Below, in pieces: positions 7,854 through 17,546 of a stretch of DNA of 64,000 nt (positions are counted from its first letter, which is position 1; every line of letters begins with the position of its first letter). The translations under genes and the position numbers were made by a program. The DNA is from Microbacterium sp. W4I20 (GTDB lineage Bacteria; Actinomycetota; Actinomycetes; Actinomycetales; Microbacteriaceae): contig NZ_JAUSYB010000001.1 of NCBI RefSeq assembly GCF_030816505.1, positions 2,170,001-2,234,000 of the forward strand. Reading direction: 5' to 3'. The notes under the pieces were generated by a model that was given only the letters and a program-made list of their open reading frames with translations, was not told the DNA's origin and made no database searches.

Positions 7854-10402
7854 GCACAGAGCCTTCCCTTCGACGGGCTCAGGGATCCAGGGGGCGCCTC
7901 CGCGTGCTGCTGGGTGCCGCACCCGGGGTCGGCAAGACCTTCGAGATGCTCGCCGAAGGACGCCGCCTGCAGGACGAGGGGCACGACGTCGTCATCGCGA
8001 TCGTCGAGACCCACGAGCGCGCGGCGACGCACGCGCAGACCGTCGGCCTCGAGGAAATCCCCCGACGAGTGGACGAGCATCGTGGCGTTCCGCTGACCGA
8101 GCTCGACGTGGACGCCGTCCTCGCGCGCTCCCCCGAGATCGCCCTGGTCGACGAACTCGCACACACGAACACGCCCGGGTCGCCGCATCCGAAGCGCTGG
8201 CAGGACGTCGAGCGGCTGCTCCAGGCCGGTATCGACGTCATCACGACCCTGAACGTGCAGCACATCGAGTCGCTGAACACGGTCGTCGAGAAGATCACCG
8301 GCATCGCCCAGCAGGAGACGATCCCGGATGCCGTCGTGCGAGCCGCCGACGAGATCGAGGTCGTCGACCTCGCACCCCAGTCGCTGCGGGATCGCCTCTC
8401 GGCCGGTCTCGTGTACCCCGCCGAGCGCATCGATGCGGCGCTGTCGAACTACTTCCGCCTCGGCAACCTCACCGCACTGCGGGAACTCGCCCTCCTCTGG
8501 CTGGCCGACGAGGTCGACAGCGCGCTGCGCAGCTATCGCGCGGAACAGGGCATCGAGGGCACCTGGCAGGCGCGCGAGCGCGTGGTCGTCGCACTGACCG
8601 GAGGCCCGGAGGGCGAGACCCTGCTGCGCCGCGGAGCCCGGATCGCGGCACGCTCAGCCGGCGGAGAGCTGCTGGCGGTGCACGTCTCCGCCCAGGACGG
8701 CCTCCGCGACGAGACGCCGGGCGCCCTCGACGCGCAGCGCACCCTCGTCGAGTCGCTCGGCGGCAGCTACCACCAGGTCGTCGGCGATGACATCCCCGGG
8801 ACCCTGGTCGAGTTCGCGCAGGGCGCCGATGCCACGCAGCTCGTCATCGGCGTCAGTCGGCGCGGTCGACTCGCCGCCGCGCTCACCGGACCCGGGATCG
8901 GCTCCGAAGTCATCCGCCGCTCCGGCGACATCGACGTGCACATGGTCACGCACGCCGCGGCCGGCGGACGACTCGCCCTCCCGCGGATGACCGGCGGCGC
9001 ACTGGGCTGGCGACGGCAGGTGCTCGGCTTCGCGGTCGCACTCGTGTTCGGCCCGCTGCTCTCCTGGGTGATGTTCACTTTCCGCAGCCCCGAGTCGATC
9101 ACGGCTGAGGTGCTCGCGTATCAGCTGCTCGTCGTGGTGGTCGCGCTCATCGGCGGCATCCGTCCTGCCGTGTTCGCGGCGGTGCTGTCGGGCATCACGC
9201 TCGACTTCCTCTTCGTCGCTCCCCTGTTCACGATCACCGTCGCGCATCCGCTGCACGTGCTCGCGCTCGGGCTGTACGTCGTGATCGCGATCCTGGTGAG
9301 CATCATCGTCGATCAGGCCGCGCGGCGGGCGCGCACCGCCCAGCGCGCCGCAGCCGAGGCCGAGCTGCTCGCCGCGGTCGCCGGTAACGTGCTCCGCGGC
9401 GACAACGCCGTGCTGGCGCTCGTGAGCCGCACCCGGGAGGCATTCGGGCTGAGCGGCGTGCGCCTGCTCGCACCCGACGGCGAGGTGCTCGCGAGCGACG
9501 GGGAGCCGGTGCCCGACGGCCGGGCGACCGCGATCCCGGTCGGCGTCAGCCCGAACGGTGTGCCCCGCGCGACGCTGGAACTCAACGGCGACCCGCTCGC
9601 CGGTCCGGAGCGCCGGCTGCTCGACGCGATCGTGGCGCAGCTGTCCGCCGCGATCGAGCACACCGATCTCCGGGCGACGGCCTCCGAGGCCGAAGCCCTC
9701 GCAGAGACCGACCAGGTGCGCAGCGCCCTGCTCTCGGCGGTCAGCCATGACATCCGTCGTCCGCTGGCATCGGCCGTCGCCGCGATCGGGGGACTGCGCG
9801 GTGCGCACGAGCTCTCGGCATCCGATCGCGCCGAGCTGCTCGAGACCGCAGACGAGAGTCTCGCGGCACTGTCGAGCCTGGTCACCGATCTGCTCGACGT
9901 GAGCCGTGTGCAGGCGGGGGTGCTCGCCGTCTCGGCGACCCGACTGGAGGCCACGACCCCCGTGCTCGCCGCGATCGACGAGCTCGGACTCGGCCCGGCC
10001 GACGTCGACCTCGCTCTCGACCCGGCGCTCCCCGCGCTGCAGGCAGACCCCGTGCTCCTGCAGCGAGTGCTCGTCAACGTGCTGGCGAACGCGCACCGCC
10101 ACGCCCCGGCGGGAACCCGCGTGCTGATCTCGACCAGTGCGCTCGGGGACCGCGCCGAGATCCGCATCGTCGATCGCGGACCCGGAGTGGCCCCCGAACG
10201 GCGGGACAGCATCTTCCAACCGTTCCAGCGCTTCGGCGACACCGACAACACGACGGGACTCGGCCTCGGACTCGCCCTGTCCCGCGGATTCACCGAGGGC
10301 ATGGGCGGTACCCTGACACCCGAGGACACACCGGGCGGAGGCCTCACCATGGTCATCTCCCTGCCGCTGGCCGCATCGCGAGAAACGGAAGGCACGGAGT
10401 GA
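7850..10402 (+). CDS. kdpD: Sensor histidine kinase KdpD
   Basis: Membrane sensor kinase of 850 residues. Domains in order: the KdpD nucleotide-binding domain with Walker-like GAAPGVGKT (about residues 22-30) and the DELAHTN motif; a universal-stress-protein-like domain (about 245-370); four close membrane spans (about 395-490); a GAF-like region; a dimerisation domain with the phospho-accepting histidine in AVSHDIRRPLAS; and a HATPase domain with NVLANAHRH and GLGLGLAL. It senses K+ limitation and phosphorylates KdpE. A REP-like unit (7866-7888) supplies residues about 6-13. Confidence 0.96.
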   Translation: MSTEPSLRRAQGSRGRLRVLLGAAPGVGKTFEMLAEGRRLQDEGHDVVIAIVETHERAATHAQTVGLEEIPRRVDEHRGVPLTELDVDAVLARSPEIALVDELAHTNTPGSPHPKRWQDVERLLQAGIDVITTLNVQHIESLNTVVEKITGIAQQETIPDAVVRAADEIEVVDLAPQSLRDRLSAGLVYPAERIDAALSNYFRLGNLTALRELALLWLADEVDSALRSYRAEQGIEGTWQARERVVVALTGGPEGETLLRRGARIAARSAGGELLAVHVSAQDGLRDETPGALDAQRTLVESLGGSYHQVVGDDIPGTLVEFAQGADATQLVIGVSRRGRLAAALTGPGIGSEVIRRSGDIDVHMVTHAAAGGRLALPRMTGGALGWRRQVLGFAVALVFGPLLSWVMFTFRSPESITAEVLAYQLLVVVVALIGGIRPAVFAAVLSGITLDFLFVAPLFTITVAHPLHVLALGLYVVIAILVSIIVDQAARRARTAQRAAAEAELLAAVAGNVLRGDNAVLALVSRTREAFGLSGVRLLAPDGEVLASDGEPVPDGRATAIPVGVSPNGVPRATLELNGDPLAGPERRLLDAIVAQLSAAIEHTDLRATASEAEALAETDQVRSALLSAVSHDIRRPLASAVAAIGGLRGAHELSASDRAELLETADESLAALSSLVTDLLDVSRVQAGVLAVSATRLEATTPVLAAIDELGLGPADVDLALDPALPALQADPVLLQRVLVNVLANAHRHAPAGTRVLISTSALGDRAEIRIVDRGPGVAPERRDSIFQPFQRFGDTDNTTGLGLGLALSRGFTEGMGGTLTPEDTPGGGLTMVISLPLAASRETEGTE
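7866..7888. repeat. REP-like palindrome in the first codons of kdpD
   Basis: The unit CCCTTCGACGGGCTCAGGGA and its last bases form one arm of the same palindrome family found in kdpB and the helicase. It encodes part of a non-conserved stretch directly before the conserved KdpD domain, consistent with insertion near the original start codon. Confidence 0.75.
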
Positions 10403-11070
10403 AGCTCCTCATCGCCGACGATGACCCCCAGATGGTGCGGGCGCTGCGCATCACCCTCGCGGCCCACGGGTACGAGGTCGTCGTCGCCCCGGACGGCGCG
10501 GCTGCGATCGCCGCGGCCGCACAGACGCATCCCGACCTCATCATGCTCGACCTCGGGATGCCGAGGCTCGACGGCATCGAGGTGATCCAGGCGCTGCGCG
10601 GTTGGACGAACGTGCCGATCATCGTGGTGTCCGGACGCACCGGCTCCGCCGACAAGGTCGAGGCGCTGGATGCCGGCGCCGACGACTTCGTCACGAAGCC
10701 GTTCCAGGTCGACGAGCTGCTCGCGCGGCTGCGGGCGCTGTCGCGGCGAACGGTTCCCGTAGGCGGCGAATCGGTGGTGTCGTTCGCCGACGTCGTCGTC
10801 GACCTCGCGACCAAGACGGTGACGCGCGCGGGTTCTCGCGTGCATCTGACGCCGACCGAGTGGCGCATGCTCGAGCATCTGGCGCGGCATCCCGGGGCGT
10901 TGGTCACGCGGCAGGATCTGCTAAAGGAGATCTGGGGCAGCGAGCAGGTGTCCGACTCCGGCTACCTGCGGTTGTACATGTCTCAGCTGCGCAAGAAGCT
11001 CGAGCAGGAGCCGAGCGCACCCGCCCATCTGCTCACCGAATCCGGGATGGGCTACCGGCTGGTGCTCTGA
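10399..11070 (+). CDS. kdpE: Response regulator KdpE (OmpR family)
   Basis: A 223-residue two-domain regulator. The receiver domain (about 1-118) has the acidic pair (ADDD), the phosphorylation aspartate in LIMLDLGMP and the conserved lysine in FVTKPF. The C-terminal OmpR winged helix (about 128-223) includes LTPTEWRMLEHLARHPGALVT. The start is a GTG overlapping the kdpD stop (GTGA). It activates kdp transcription when phosphorylated by KdpD. It is the last gene of the kdp operon and is followed by a long inverted repeat. Confidence 0.95.
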   Translation: MKLLIADDDPQMVRALRITLAAHGYEVVVAPDGAAAIAAAAQTHPDLIMLDLGMPRLDGIEVIQALRGWTNVPIIVVSGRTGSADKVEALDAGADDFVTKPFQVDELLARLRALSRRTVPVGGESVVSFADVVVDLATKTVTRAGSRVHLTPTEWRMLEHLARHPGALVTRQDLLKEIWGSEQVSDSGYLRLYMSQLRKKLEQEPSAPAHLLTESGMGYRLVL

Positions 11071-11081
11071 CAGCCGGGTCC

Positions 11082-11172
11082 CCCGTTCACAATTCAGTCA
11101 GAATTTCGGCCGACCGGCCCGGGAGCGCGGTTCTGGGGGCTACGCGCAGATTCTGGCTGAATTGTGAACGGG
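11082..11172. repeat. Long inverted repeat, GTTCACAATTCAG family copy 1
   Basis: Arms of 23 bp at 11082-11104 (CCCGTTCACAATTCAGTCAG and on) and 11150-11172 are inverted copies with one mismatch, separated by 45 bases. The element lies between the convergent ends of kdpE and the TspO-like gene, so it probably terminates or insulates both. A second copy with the same arm core occurs at 26003-26087. Confidence 0.8.
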
Positions 11173-11184
11173 CAGCGGCCGGAA

Positions 11185-11979
11185 CTACCCCGCCGCGACG
11201 GCCCGGCGCCGCCGCAGCACAGCCACGACCCCGGCGACGACGAGCAGCACAGCGACGATGATCGCGGCGATCGCGGTCGTCGTGCTCTCGGGCTCCCCGG
11301 TCAGCCGCCCGACGGCGAGCCAGGAGAGGCCCCACACCGTCGCCAGCGCGGGAGCGATGCGGCCGGTGAACCACGCGGATGCCGCGCCGATCACCAGCAC
11401 GGCCACGAGTACGGCGACGGCCCAGACCTCGGCCTGATCCGCCCAGCTCGCCGGGGCGACCTGAGTGAGCCACGCGGTGATGTTGGCGACCGTGGCGATC
11501 GTCACCCATCCGAAGTGGAGGCCGTTCGCGCCGTCGGTGAGAATCCGGTCGGCGAGGTTCTTCGCGGGGAAGCGCCCGAGGATCACGATGACGCGGGCGA
11601 TGGTCGCGAGCAGCAGCGCGATCACGATCCAGGTGAGGACCAGCGTGAGGAACTGCGCGGTCACCAGCCACAGCCCGTTCAGCACCATGGTCGCCGCAAT
11701 CCATCCGCCGACCGCGCGCTGGCGTTCGTCCACACGCTGCGGGGGCAGCGCCTGCCACACCGTGTACGCGATGAGCCCGAGGTAGATGAGCGACCAGATC
11801 GAGAACGCCGGCCCCGCCGGAGCGAGGTAGGAGCCCTGAGCCGAGAGGGCTCCGTCCTGCAGCTCGCTGACGGAGGTGCCCCCGAAGGCGCCCGATCCGA
11901 CAGCGGCGGCGATCAGCATGAACGTTGCCGCGGCGATGATCACGGCCTGGCGGATGATGTCCTGTGTCCGGGATTCCAT
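11185..11979 (-). CDS. TspO/MBR-family tryptophan-rich membrane protein
   Basis: A 264-residue membrane protein with about seven hydrophobic segments. The early motif GPAFSIWSLIYLGLIAYTVWQAL resembles the P-x-F-x-x-W-x-x-x-Y signature of TspO/peripheral-benzodiazepine-receptor proteins, but this form is longer than the classic 150-160 residues and belongs to the extended actinobacterial group. TspO proteins bind porphyrins and related ligands. A palindromic site at 12004-12016 lies in its promoter, and a -10-like TAAAGT sits seven bases before the ATG, suggesting a leaderless transcript. Confidence 0.7.
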   Translation of the reverse strand: MESRTQDIIRQAVIIAAATFMLIAAAVGSGAFGGTSVSELQDGALSAQGSYLAPAGPAFSIWSLIYLGLIAYTVWQALPPQRVDERQRAVGGWIAATMVLNGLWLVTAQFLTLVLTWIVIALLLATIARVIVILGRFPAKNLADRILTDGANGLHFGWVTIATVANITAWLTQVAPASWADQAEVWAVAVLVAVLVIGAASAWFTGRIAPALATVWGLSWLAVGRLTGEPESTTTAIAAIIVAVLLVVAGVVAVLRRRRAVAAG

Positions 11980-12003
11980 GGCAGGGACTTTACCACCAAC
12001 TCG

Positions 12004-12016
12004 CTAACCTGGTTAG
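12004..12016. promoter_or_regulatory. Palindromic operator upstream of the TspO-like gene
   Basis: CTAACCTGGTTAG is a perfect palindrome around a central base, and half of it (CCTGGTTAG) repeats at 12024-12032. On the minus strand it overlaps the -35 position relative to the TAAAGT box just before the 11979 ATG. It is a likely repressor site; the adjacent TetR protein is one candidate, but its own promoter carries a different operator. Confidence 0.5.
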
Positions 12017-12028
12017 TGACTTGCCTGG

Positions 12029-12607
12029 TTAGAGTCGGACGGGCGAGGAGCGGACTGCGGCGTCGATCAAGACCTCCGCGGCATCGCGAGCCTGCACCGC
12101 GACCTGCGGATCGGCCGAGATCGCCGCCGTGCTCTGCGCGCCTTCGGCGAGGATCGACAGCTGAGCGGCGAGAGCCGCAGGCGCGCCGGCACCCTCGACG
12201 AGTCCGGTCATGTACTCCTGGAACGAGGCCTTGTGCGTGCGGACGATCGAGGCCACCTCGGGGTTCGTCCCGCCCAGCTCGCCGAACGCGTTGATGAACG
12301 CGCAACCACGGAAGTCGTCGGTGCAGAACCAGTCCTCGAGATAGCCGTACACCGCGAGAAGTCGTGTGCGGGCGTCGCCACCGGCATCCGCCACTGCGGC
12401 CGTGAGGCCGTTCTCCCACTCGGCGTGCTTGCGCGCCAGCACCGCGGTGACGATGTCGTTCTTCGCCGGGAACAGCGTGTACAGGCGGCGCAACGACACG
12501 CCGGCGGCAGCCCGCAACTCGTCCATGCCCACGGCCGCGTATCCCTTGCGGTAGTAGAGCTCGTCGGCGGCGGAGAGGATGCGTTCGCGTGCCTCGTCTT
12601 CGGTCAT
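12029..12607 (-). CDS. TetR-family transcriptional repressor
   Basis: A 192-residue regulator with the N-terminal TetR helix-turn-helix at about residues 8-55 (GMDELRAAAGVSLRRLYTLF contains the recognition helix) and a helical ligand-binding domain. It is divergent from the alpha/beta hydrolase at 12710. The 95-bp intergenic region carries two copies of a 16-bp palindrome typical of TetR operators, so it probably represses both genes. The start ATG is close to its own promoter, leaving almost no leader. Inducer unknown. Confidence 0.9.
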   Translation of the reverse strand: MTEDEARERILSAADELYYRKGYAAVGMDELRAAAGVSLRRLYTLFPAKNDIVTAVLARKHAEWENGLTAAVADAGGDARTRLLAVYGYLEDWFCTDDFRGCAFINAFGELGGTNPEVASIVRTHKASFQEYMTGLVEGAGAPAALAAQLSILAEGAQSTAAISADPQVAVQARDAAEVLIDAAVRSSPVRL

Positions 12608-12620
12608 GCCCAGAGTTTAC

Positions 12621-13545
<925 letters not shown>

Positions 13546-13560
13546 TCCGCGCGCAGCATC

Positions 13561-13623
13561 CGCTCCCGTGGCAGAAGATGTGGGTTCACGCCCGGGGAAC
13601 CCACATCATCTGCCACGGGAGCG
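13561..13623. repeat. Long inverted repeat, CGCTCCCGTGGCAG family copy 2
   Basis: Two 27-bp arms (13561-13587 and 13597-13623) pair with a single mismatch around a 9-base loop. The arm begins CGCTCCCGTGGCAG and ends GGGTTC, as in the element at 1601-1670. It lies between the convergent ends of the hydrolase and siderophore-reductase genes, so a bidirectional termination role is likely. Confidence 0.85.
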
Positions 13624-13640
13624 TCGTGTGTGCGCCGGGG

Positions 13641-14606
13641 TCAGCCGCGCATCGCGACGCCGCGCCGCCAGTACCCCATGAACGCGACCTGCGAGCGGTC
13701 GATGCCGAGGTCCTTCACGAGGTGGCGGCGGAGCGTCGTGACCACGCTGCTCTCGCCGGCGATCCAGAAGTAGCGTTCGGCCGGAGCATCCGTCACCGCG
13801 ATCTCTTCGCCGAGCCCCGAGTAGTCGGGCGTCTCCCAGAGCAGATCCTCGGTGTCGACGTCGGTCAGGTCGATCTCCTGCAGAGCGTCGGCATCGCCGA
13901 GGTACGAGAGCACGGCGGGGATGACCTCGAAGCCGTGCAGCTCGCCCGCGGTGCGGGGCAACCAGCGCACCTCCACGCCGGCGGGCGCATCGATCGGCAG
14001 CACATCCTCGGCACTCGGCACCTCGAGGAAGGCGATGCCGCGAAGATCCCGGGGAGCGTCTTCGAGGATGCGGGCGATCGCCGGCGCCGCGGTCTCGTCG
14101 CCCACGAGCACGACCGACGGGGCACTTCCCGGCGCGAACTCCGCGCCGCCGTGCGCATCGGCGGGCACCCCGCGCCGCGGCCCCACGACGAAGAGCTCCT
14201 GGCCGACGGCCGCGGCATCCGCCCACCGCGAAGCGGGTCCGCTGAGGCCCGGCGCGAGGTGCAGCACGAAGTCGACGTCGACCTCGGTCGCCGCCGTCAC
14301 GGGGTCGACGCGCAGATCGCGCACCGAGTAGGTGCGCATCGAACCACGCTCCTCCTCCGGCACCGCGAGGTACGAGCCCCACCAGTCGCCGGTGTCGCGA
14401 TCGAGGGGCGGAAGGATGCCGGATGCCGGCGGGAAGACGAGCTTAATACGCGAGTCGAACACCTCGCCGGGCGTGCAGAACTCGAACAGTTCGTCGCCGC
14501 CGAAGGTGACGCGCACGAAGTTCGGCGAGACGCGCGACACGGCGAGAACCTCGGCGCGAGCGAGGACGTAGGTGGGGCGCTCGGTGGTGGTGGTCTCAGC
14601 GGACAT
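13641..14606 (-). CDS. Siderophore-interacting protein (FAD-dependent ferric reductase)
   Basis: A 321-residue NAD(P)H:flavin oxidoreductase of the ViuB/SIP family. The N-terminal FAD-binding barrel contains RTYSVRDLRVD (flavin motif) and the C-terminal domain contains LVGDETAAPAIARIL and YFWIAGESSVV for nicotinamide binding. It reduces ferric siderophore in the cytoplasm to release Fe2+. It is the last gene of a five-gene iron-siderophore operon, and its start overlaps the end of the ATPase gene by 11 bp. The ATG at 14606 is chosen because the conserved barrel begins soon after. Confidence 0.92.
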   Translation of the reverse strand: MSAETTTTERPTYVLARAEVLAVSRVSPNFVRVTFGGDELFEFCTPGEVFDSRIKLVFPPASGILPPLDRDTGDWWGSYLAVPEEERGSMRTYSVRDLRVDPVTAATEVDVDFVLHLAPGLSGPASRWADAAAVGQELFVVGPRRGVPADAHGGAEFAPGSAPSVVLVGDETAAPAIARILEDAPRDLRGIAFLEVPSAEDVLPIDAPAGVEVRWLPRTAGELHGFEVIPAVLSYLGDADALQEIDLTDVDTEDLLWETPDYSGLGEEIAVTDAPAERYFWIAGESSVVTTLRRHLVKDLGIDRSQVAFMGYWRRGVAMRG

Positions 14607-15396
14607 GATGCCTCCCGATGGGCGTGACCATCGGCTTGCCGGAGACCGGGTCGATGGTGATCTGATTGGCGAGGCCGAAGACCTCTTCGACGAGGCTGGC
14701 GGTGACGACCTCCTGCGGGGCACCAATGGCGTGCACCCGGCCCTCCTTCATCGCGACGAGCTCATCGGCGTAGCGGGCGGCCATGTTGAGGTCGTGCAGC
14801 ACCATGACGATCGTCGTGCCGCGCGAGACGCTCAGGTCGGTGAGCAGGTCGAGCACCTCGATCTGGTGGGCGACGTCGAGGAACGTGGTGGGCTCGTCGA
14901 GCAGCAGGATGTCGGTCTCCTGCGCGAGCGCCATCGCGATCCACACCCGCTGACGCTGCCCGCCGGAGAGCTCGTCGACGCTGCGGTCGGCGAGGTCGGT
15001 CGTGCCGGTCGCCTCCAGGGCATCGGCGACGACCTCGTAGTCGTGGGCGCTCCAGCGCGCGAGCATCTTCTGATGCGGATGCCGCCCGCGGCCGACCAGG
15101 TCGGCGACCGCGATGCCCTCGGGCGCGACCGGTGACTGCGGCAGCAGGCCGAGGATGCGGGCGACCTCCTTCGTCGGCCGGGCGTGCACGGACTTGCCGT
15201 CGAGCACGATCTGGCCCTCGGTCGGCGACAGCAGACGCGCGAGGGAGCGCAGCAGCGTCGACTTGCCGCATCCGTTCGCCCCGACGATGGTGGTGATCCG
15301 GCCCGGTGCGATCTGCAGGTCGAGCCCGTCGATGATGGTGCGGTCGCCGTAGGAGAGGGTCACCCCCTCGGCCGACAGAGTGTGCGAGACGGTCAT
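14596..15396 (-). CDS. Iron-siderophore ABC transporter ATPase (FecE/FepC-like)
   Basis: A 266-residue ATP-binding subunit with Walker A GANGCGKST, signature LSGGQRQRVW and Walker B ILLLDEPTTFLD, then the H-loop region MVLHDLNMAARYADE. It powers uptake of ferric siderophore through the two FecCD permeases encoded just upstream. Its start overlaps the stop of the second permease by four bases (ATGA), so translation is coupled. Length is typical (250-275). Confidence 0.95.
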   Translation of the reverse strand: MTVSHTLSAEGVTLSYGDRTIIDGLDLQIAPGRITTIVGANGCGKSTLLRSLARLLSPTEGQIVLDGKSVHARPTKEVARILGLLPQSPVAPEGIAVADLVGRGRHPHQKMLARWSAHDYEVVADALEATGTTDLADRSVDELSGGQRQRVWIAMALAQETDILLLDEPTTFLDVAHQIEVLDLLTDLSVSRGTTIVMVLHDLNMAARYADELVAMKEGRVHAIGAPQEVVTASLVEEVFGLANQITIDPVSGKPMVTPIGRHHVR

Positions 15397-16466
15397 AGCG
15401 AACCCCCGGAGCGGTTGGTGCGGACGAGAAGGTAGATCAGGTACGGGGCGCCGAGCACGCCGGTGACGACGCCGACCGGGTACCGGGTGCCGAGCGCGAA
15501 CTGGGCGACCAGGTCGCTGCCGAGCACGAGCGCCGCGCCGACGAGGGCGCTGGGCACCAGGAGGTTGGCGCCGGGGCCCGTGAGCCGCGCGGCGATGGGA
15601 CCCGCCATGAAGGCGACGAACGCGATCGGTCCGGTCGCCGCGGTCGCGAACGCCAGAAGGGCCACGGCGCCGAGCATGAACAGCAGCCGGGTGATGTTGA
15701 CCCGTACGCCGAGACCCGCGGCCGAGTCGTCGCCGAGCTGGAGCGTGCCGAGTGCGCGCCCCTGGCTCAGCATGAACGGCAGGATGATCGCCGCGGCGAT
15801 GGCCACCGGCATCACCCGGTCCCACGAGGCGTTGTTCAGGCTGCCGGTGAGCCATTGCATCGCGACCTGGATGTCCCAGTTCGGCGCACGGGACAGCAGG
15901 TACGAGACGACGCTCTGCAGCATCGCCGCGACACCGATGCCGATCAGGATGAGGCGGGTGCCGGCGAATCCGCCCCTGATCGACAGCGCATAGATCACGG
16001 CGGCGGTCGCGAGCGCACCGCCCAGGGCGAGCAGCGAGACCAGCGGGCCGTTGAACGAGAAGACGATGATGCCCATCACCGCGGCGGCGCTGGCGCCCTC
16101 CGAGATGCCGATCACGTCGGGGGAGGCGAGCGGATTCCGCAGCAGCGTCTGGAAGCTGACGCCGGCGACTCCGAACCCGATGCCGACCAGCACCGCCAGC
16201 ACCGCGCGCGGCAGCCGCAGCTCACCCACGGTGAAGGAGGCACCCGGCACGGTCTCGCCGAGGATCACGCGGACGACCTCGTCGAGCGGATAGAACGTGT
16301 TGCCGATCATCAGCGAGACGAGGAGCAGCGCGAGCACCAGCGCACCCAGCACGACGGATACGATGCCGTGGCGGCGGTGGCGGGACCGTCGGCCGGCGAT
16401 GATCGCGGCGACGCGGTCGGCAGCGGGGCGTGTCGGCCGGTCGAGGGTGTGCTCGGTCGTGCTCAC
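15393..16466 (-). CDS. Iron-siderophore ABC transporter permease (FecCD family, FepG-like)
   Basis: A 357-residue permease with about nine to ten membrane spans and the family motif GFGVAGVSFQTLLRNPLASP followed by GISEGASAAAVMGI. It pairs with the neighbouring FecCD protein to form the channel for ferric siderophore. Four-base overlaps with both neighbouring genes imply tight coupling within the operon. The cytoplasmic N-terminal extension of about 35 residues is arginine-rich and not conserved. Confidence 0.95.
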   Translation of the reverse strand: MSTTEHTLDRPTRPAADRVAAIIAGRRSRHRRHGIVSVVLGALVLALLLVSLMIGNTFYPLDEVVRVILGETVPGASFTVGELRLPRAVLAVLVGIGFGVAGVSFQTLLRNPLASPDVIGISEGASAAAVMGIIVFSFNGPLVSLLALGGALATAAVIYALSIRGGFAGTRLILIGIGVAAMLQSVVSYLLSRAPNWDIQVAMQWLTGSLNNASWDRVMPVAIAAAIILPFMLSQGRALGTLQLGDDSAAGLGVRVNITRLLFMLGAVALLAFATAATGPIAFVAFMAGPIAARLTGPGANLLVPSALVGAALVLGSDLVAQFALGTRYPVGVVTGVLGAPYLIYLLVRTNRSGGSL

Positions 16467-17512
16467 AGCTCACGCACCTTCGTACGGCGGACGATCCAGA
16501 TGAAGAACGGGGCGCCGACGAGAGCGGTGATGATGCCCACCTGGATCTCCTCGGACGACGGCGCGATGACCCGTCCGATGATGTCGCTCGCGAGCAGCAG
16601 CGCGGAGCCTGCGACGGCCGAGAACGGCAGCAGCCAGCGGTGGTCGGTGCCGATCAGCATGCGGCAGACGTGCGGGATGACGAGCCCCACGAAACCGATC
16701 GGACCGGCGATCGCGGTCGCCGCACCGGCGAGGATGACGGCGCCGACGGCCGACAGCATCCGCGTGCGGAACACGTGCTCACCGAGCCCCTTCGCCATGT
16801 CGTCACCGAGGGCGAGCGAGTTCATGCCGCGCGCGCTGAGGAAGCAGATGAGGGCCCCGAGCGCGAGGACCGGCGCGGTGATGGCGATGCGCGGCCACTC
16901 GGCGCCGCCGACTCCGCCGATCTGCCACGACTGGAAGGTCTGCAGCAGGTCGACGCGGGGCAGCATGATCGCCCCGATGAGGGAGGCGAGCGCAGCCGAG
17001 GTGGCGGCCCCGGCCAGCGCGAGCTTGAGCGGGGTCGCGCCGCCGCGGCCGAGCGAGCCGACGGCGTAGACGAAGACCGCGGCGACCGCGGCGCCGACGA
17101 TCGCGAACGCCATCTGACCGTAGGCGTTCGACAGGCCGAAGAAGGCGATGCCGCAGACCACGGCGAGCGAGGCTCCGTTCGACACCCCGAGGATGCCGGG
17201 GTCCGCGATGGGATTCCGGGTCACGGCCTGCATCGTCGCGCCGGACAGCGCGAGAGCGGCGCCCACGAGGATCGCCAGCACCGTTCGAGGGATGCGTTTC
17301 ACGATCGCGGCCTGCGAGATCGTGTCGGTCTGACCTGCGAGCGCCGCGAAGATGTCGTCGACCGTGACCTCGCGCACCCCGAACGAGATCGAGAGGATGC
17401 TGAGCACGACGAGCACCCCGGCCCCGACGAGGAGCCAGAGGGTGCGCACCACCACCGGGCGCCGCATGTCTGCGGCGCCCGGTGCGATGGCCGTTGCGGT
17501 TGCTGAGGTCAC
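16463..17512 (-). CDS. Iron-siderophore ABC transporter permease (FecCD family, FepD-like)
   Basis: Permease of about 349 residues with the FecCD signature GAALALSGATMQAVTRNPIA and GVSNGASLAVVCGI, and about nine spans. It is the first of two permease genes in the operon. The start is ambiguous: a GTG at 17512 has GGAAAG nine bases upstream and is preferred, while an ATG at 17467 would remove 15 poorly conserved residues. It lies 34 bp after the substrate-binding lipoprotein gene. Confidence 0.92.
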   Translation of the reverse strand: MTSATATAIAPGAADMRRPVVVRTLWLLVGAGVLVVLSILSISFGVREVTVDDIFAALAGQTDTISQAAIVKRIPRTVLAILVGAALALSGATMQAVTRNPIADPGILGVSNGASLAVVCGIAFFGLSNAYGQMAFAIVGAAVAAVFVYAVGSLGRGGATPLKLALAGAATSAALASLIGAIMLPRVDLLQTFQSWQIGGVGGAEWPRIAITAPVLALGALICFLSARGMNSLALGDDMAKGLGEHVFRTRMLSAVGAVILAGAATAIAGPIGFVGLVIPHVCRMLIGTDHRWLLPFSAVAGSALLLASDIIGRVIAPSSEEIQVGIITALVGAPFFIWIVRRTKVREL

Positions 17513-17546
17513 GGAGAAGGTCTTTCCGCGGATGCGGATCGATGGA

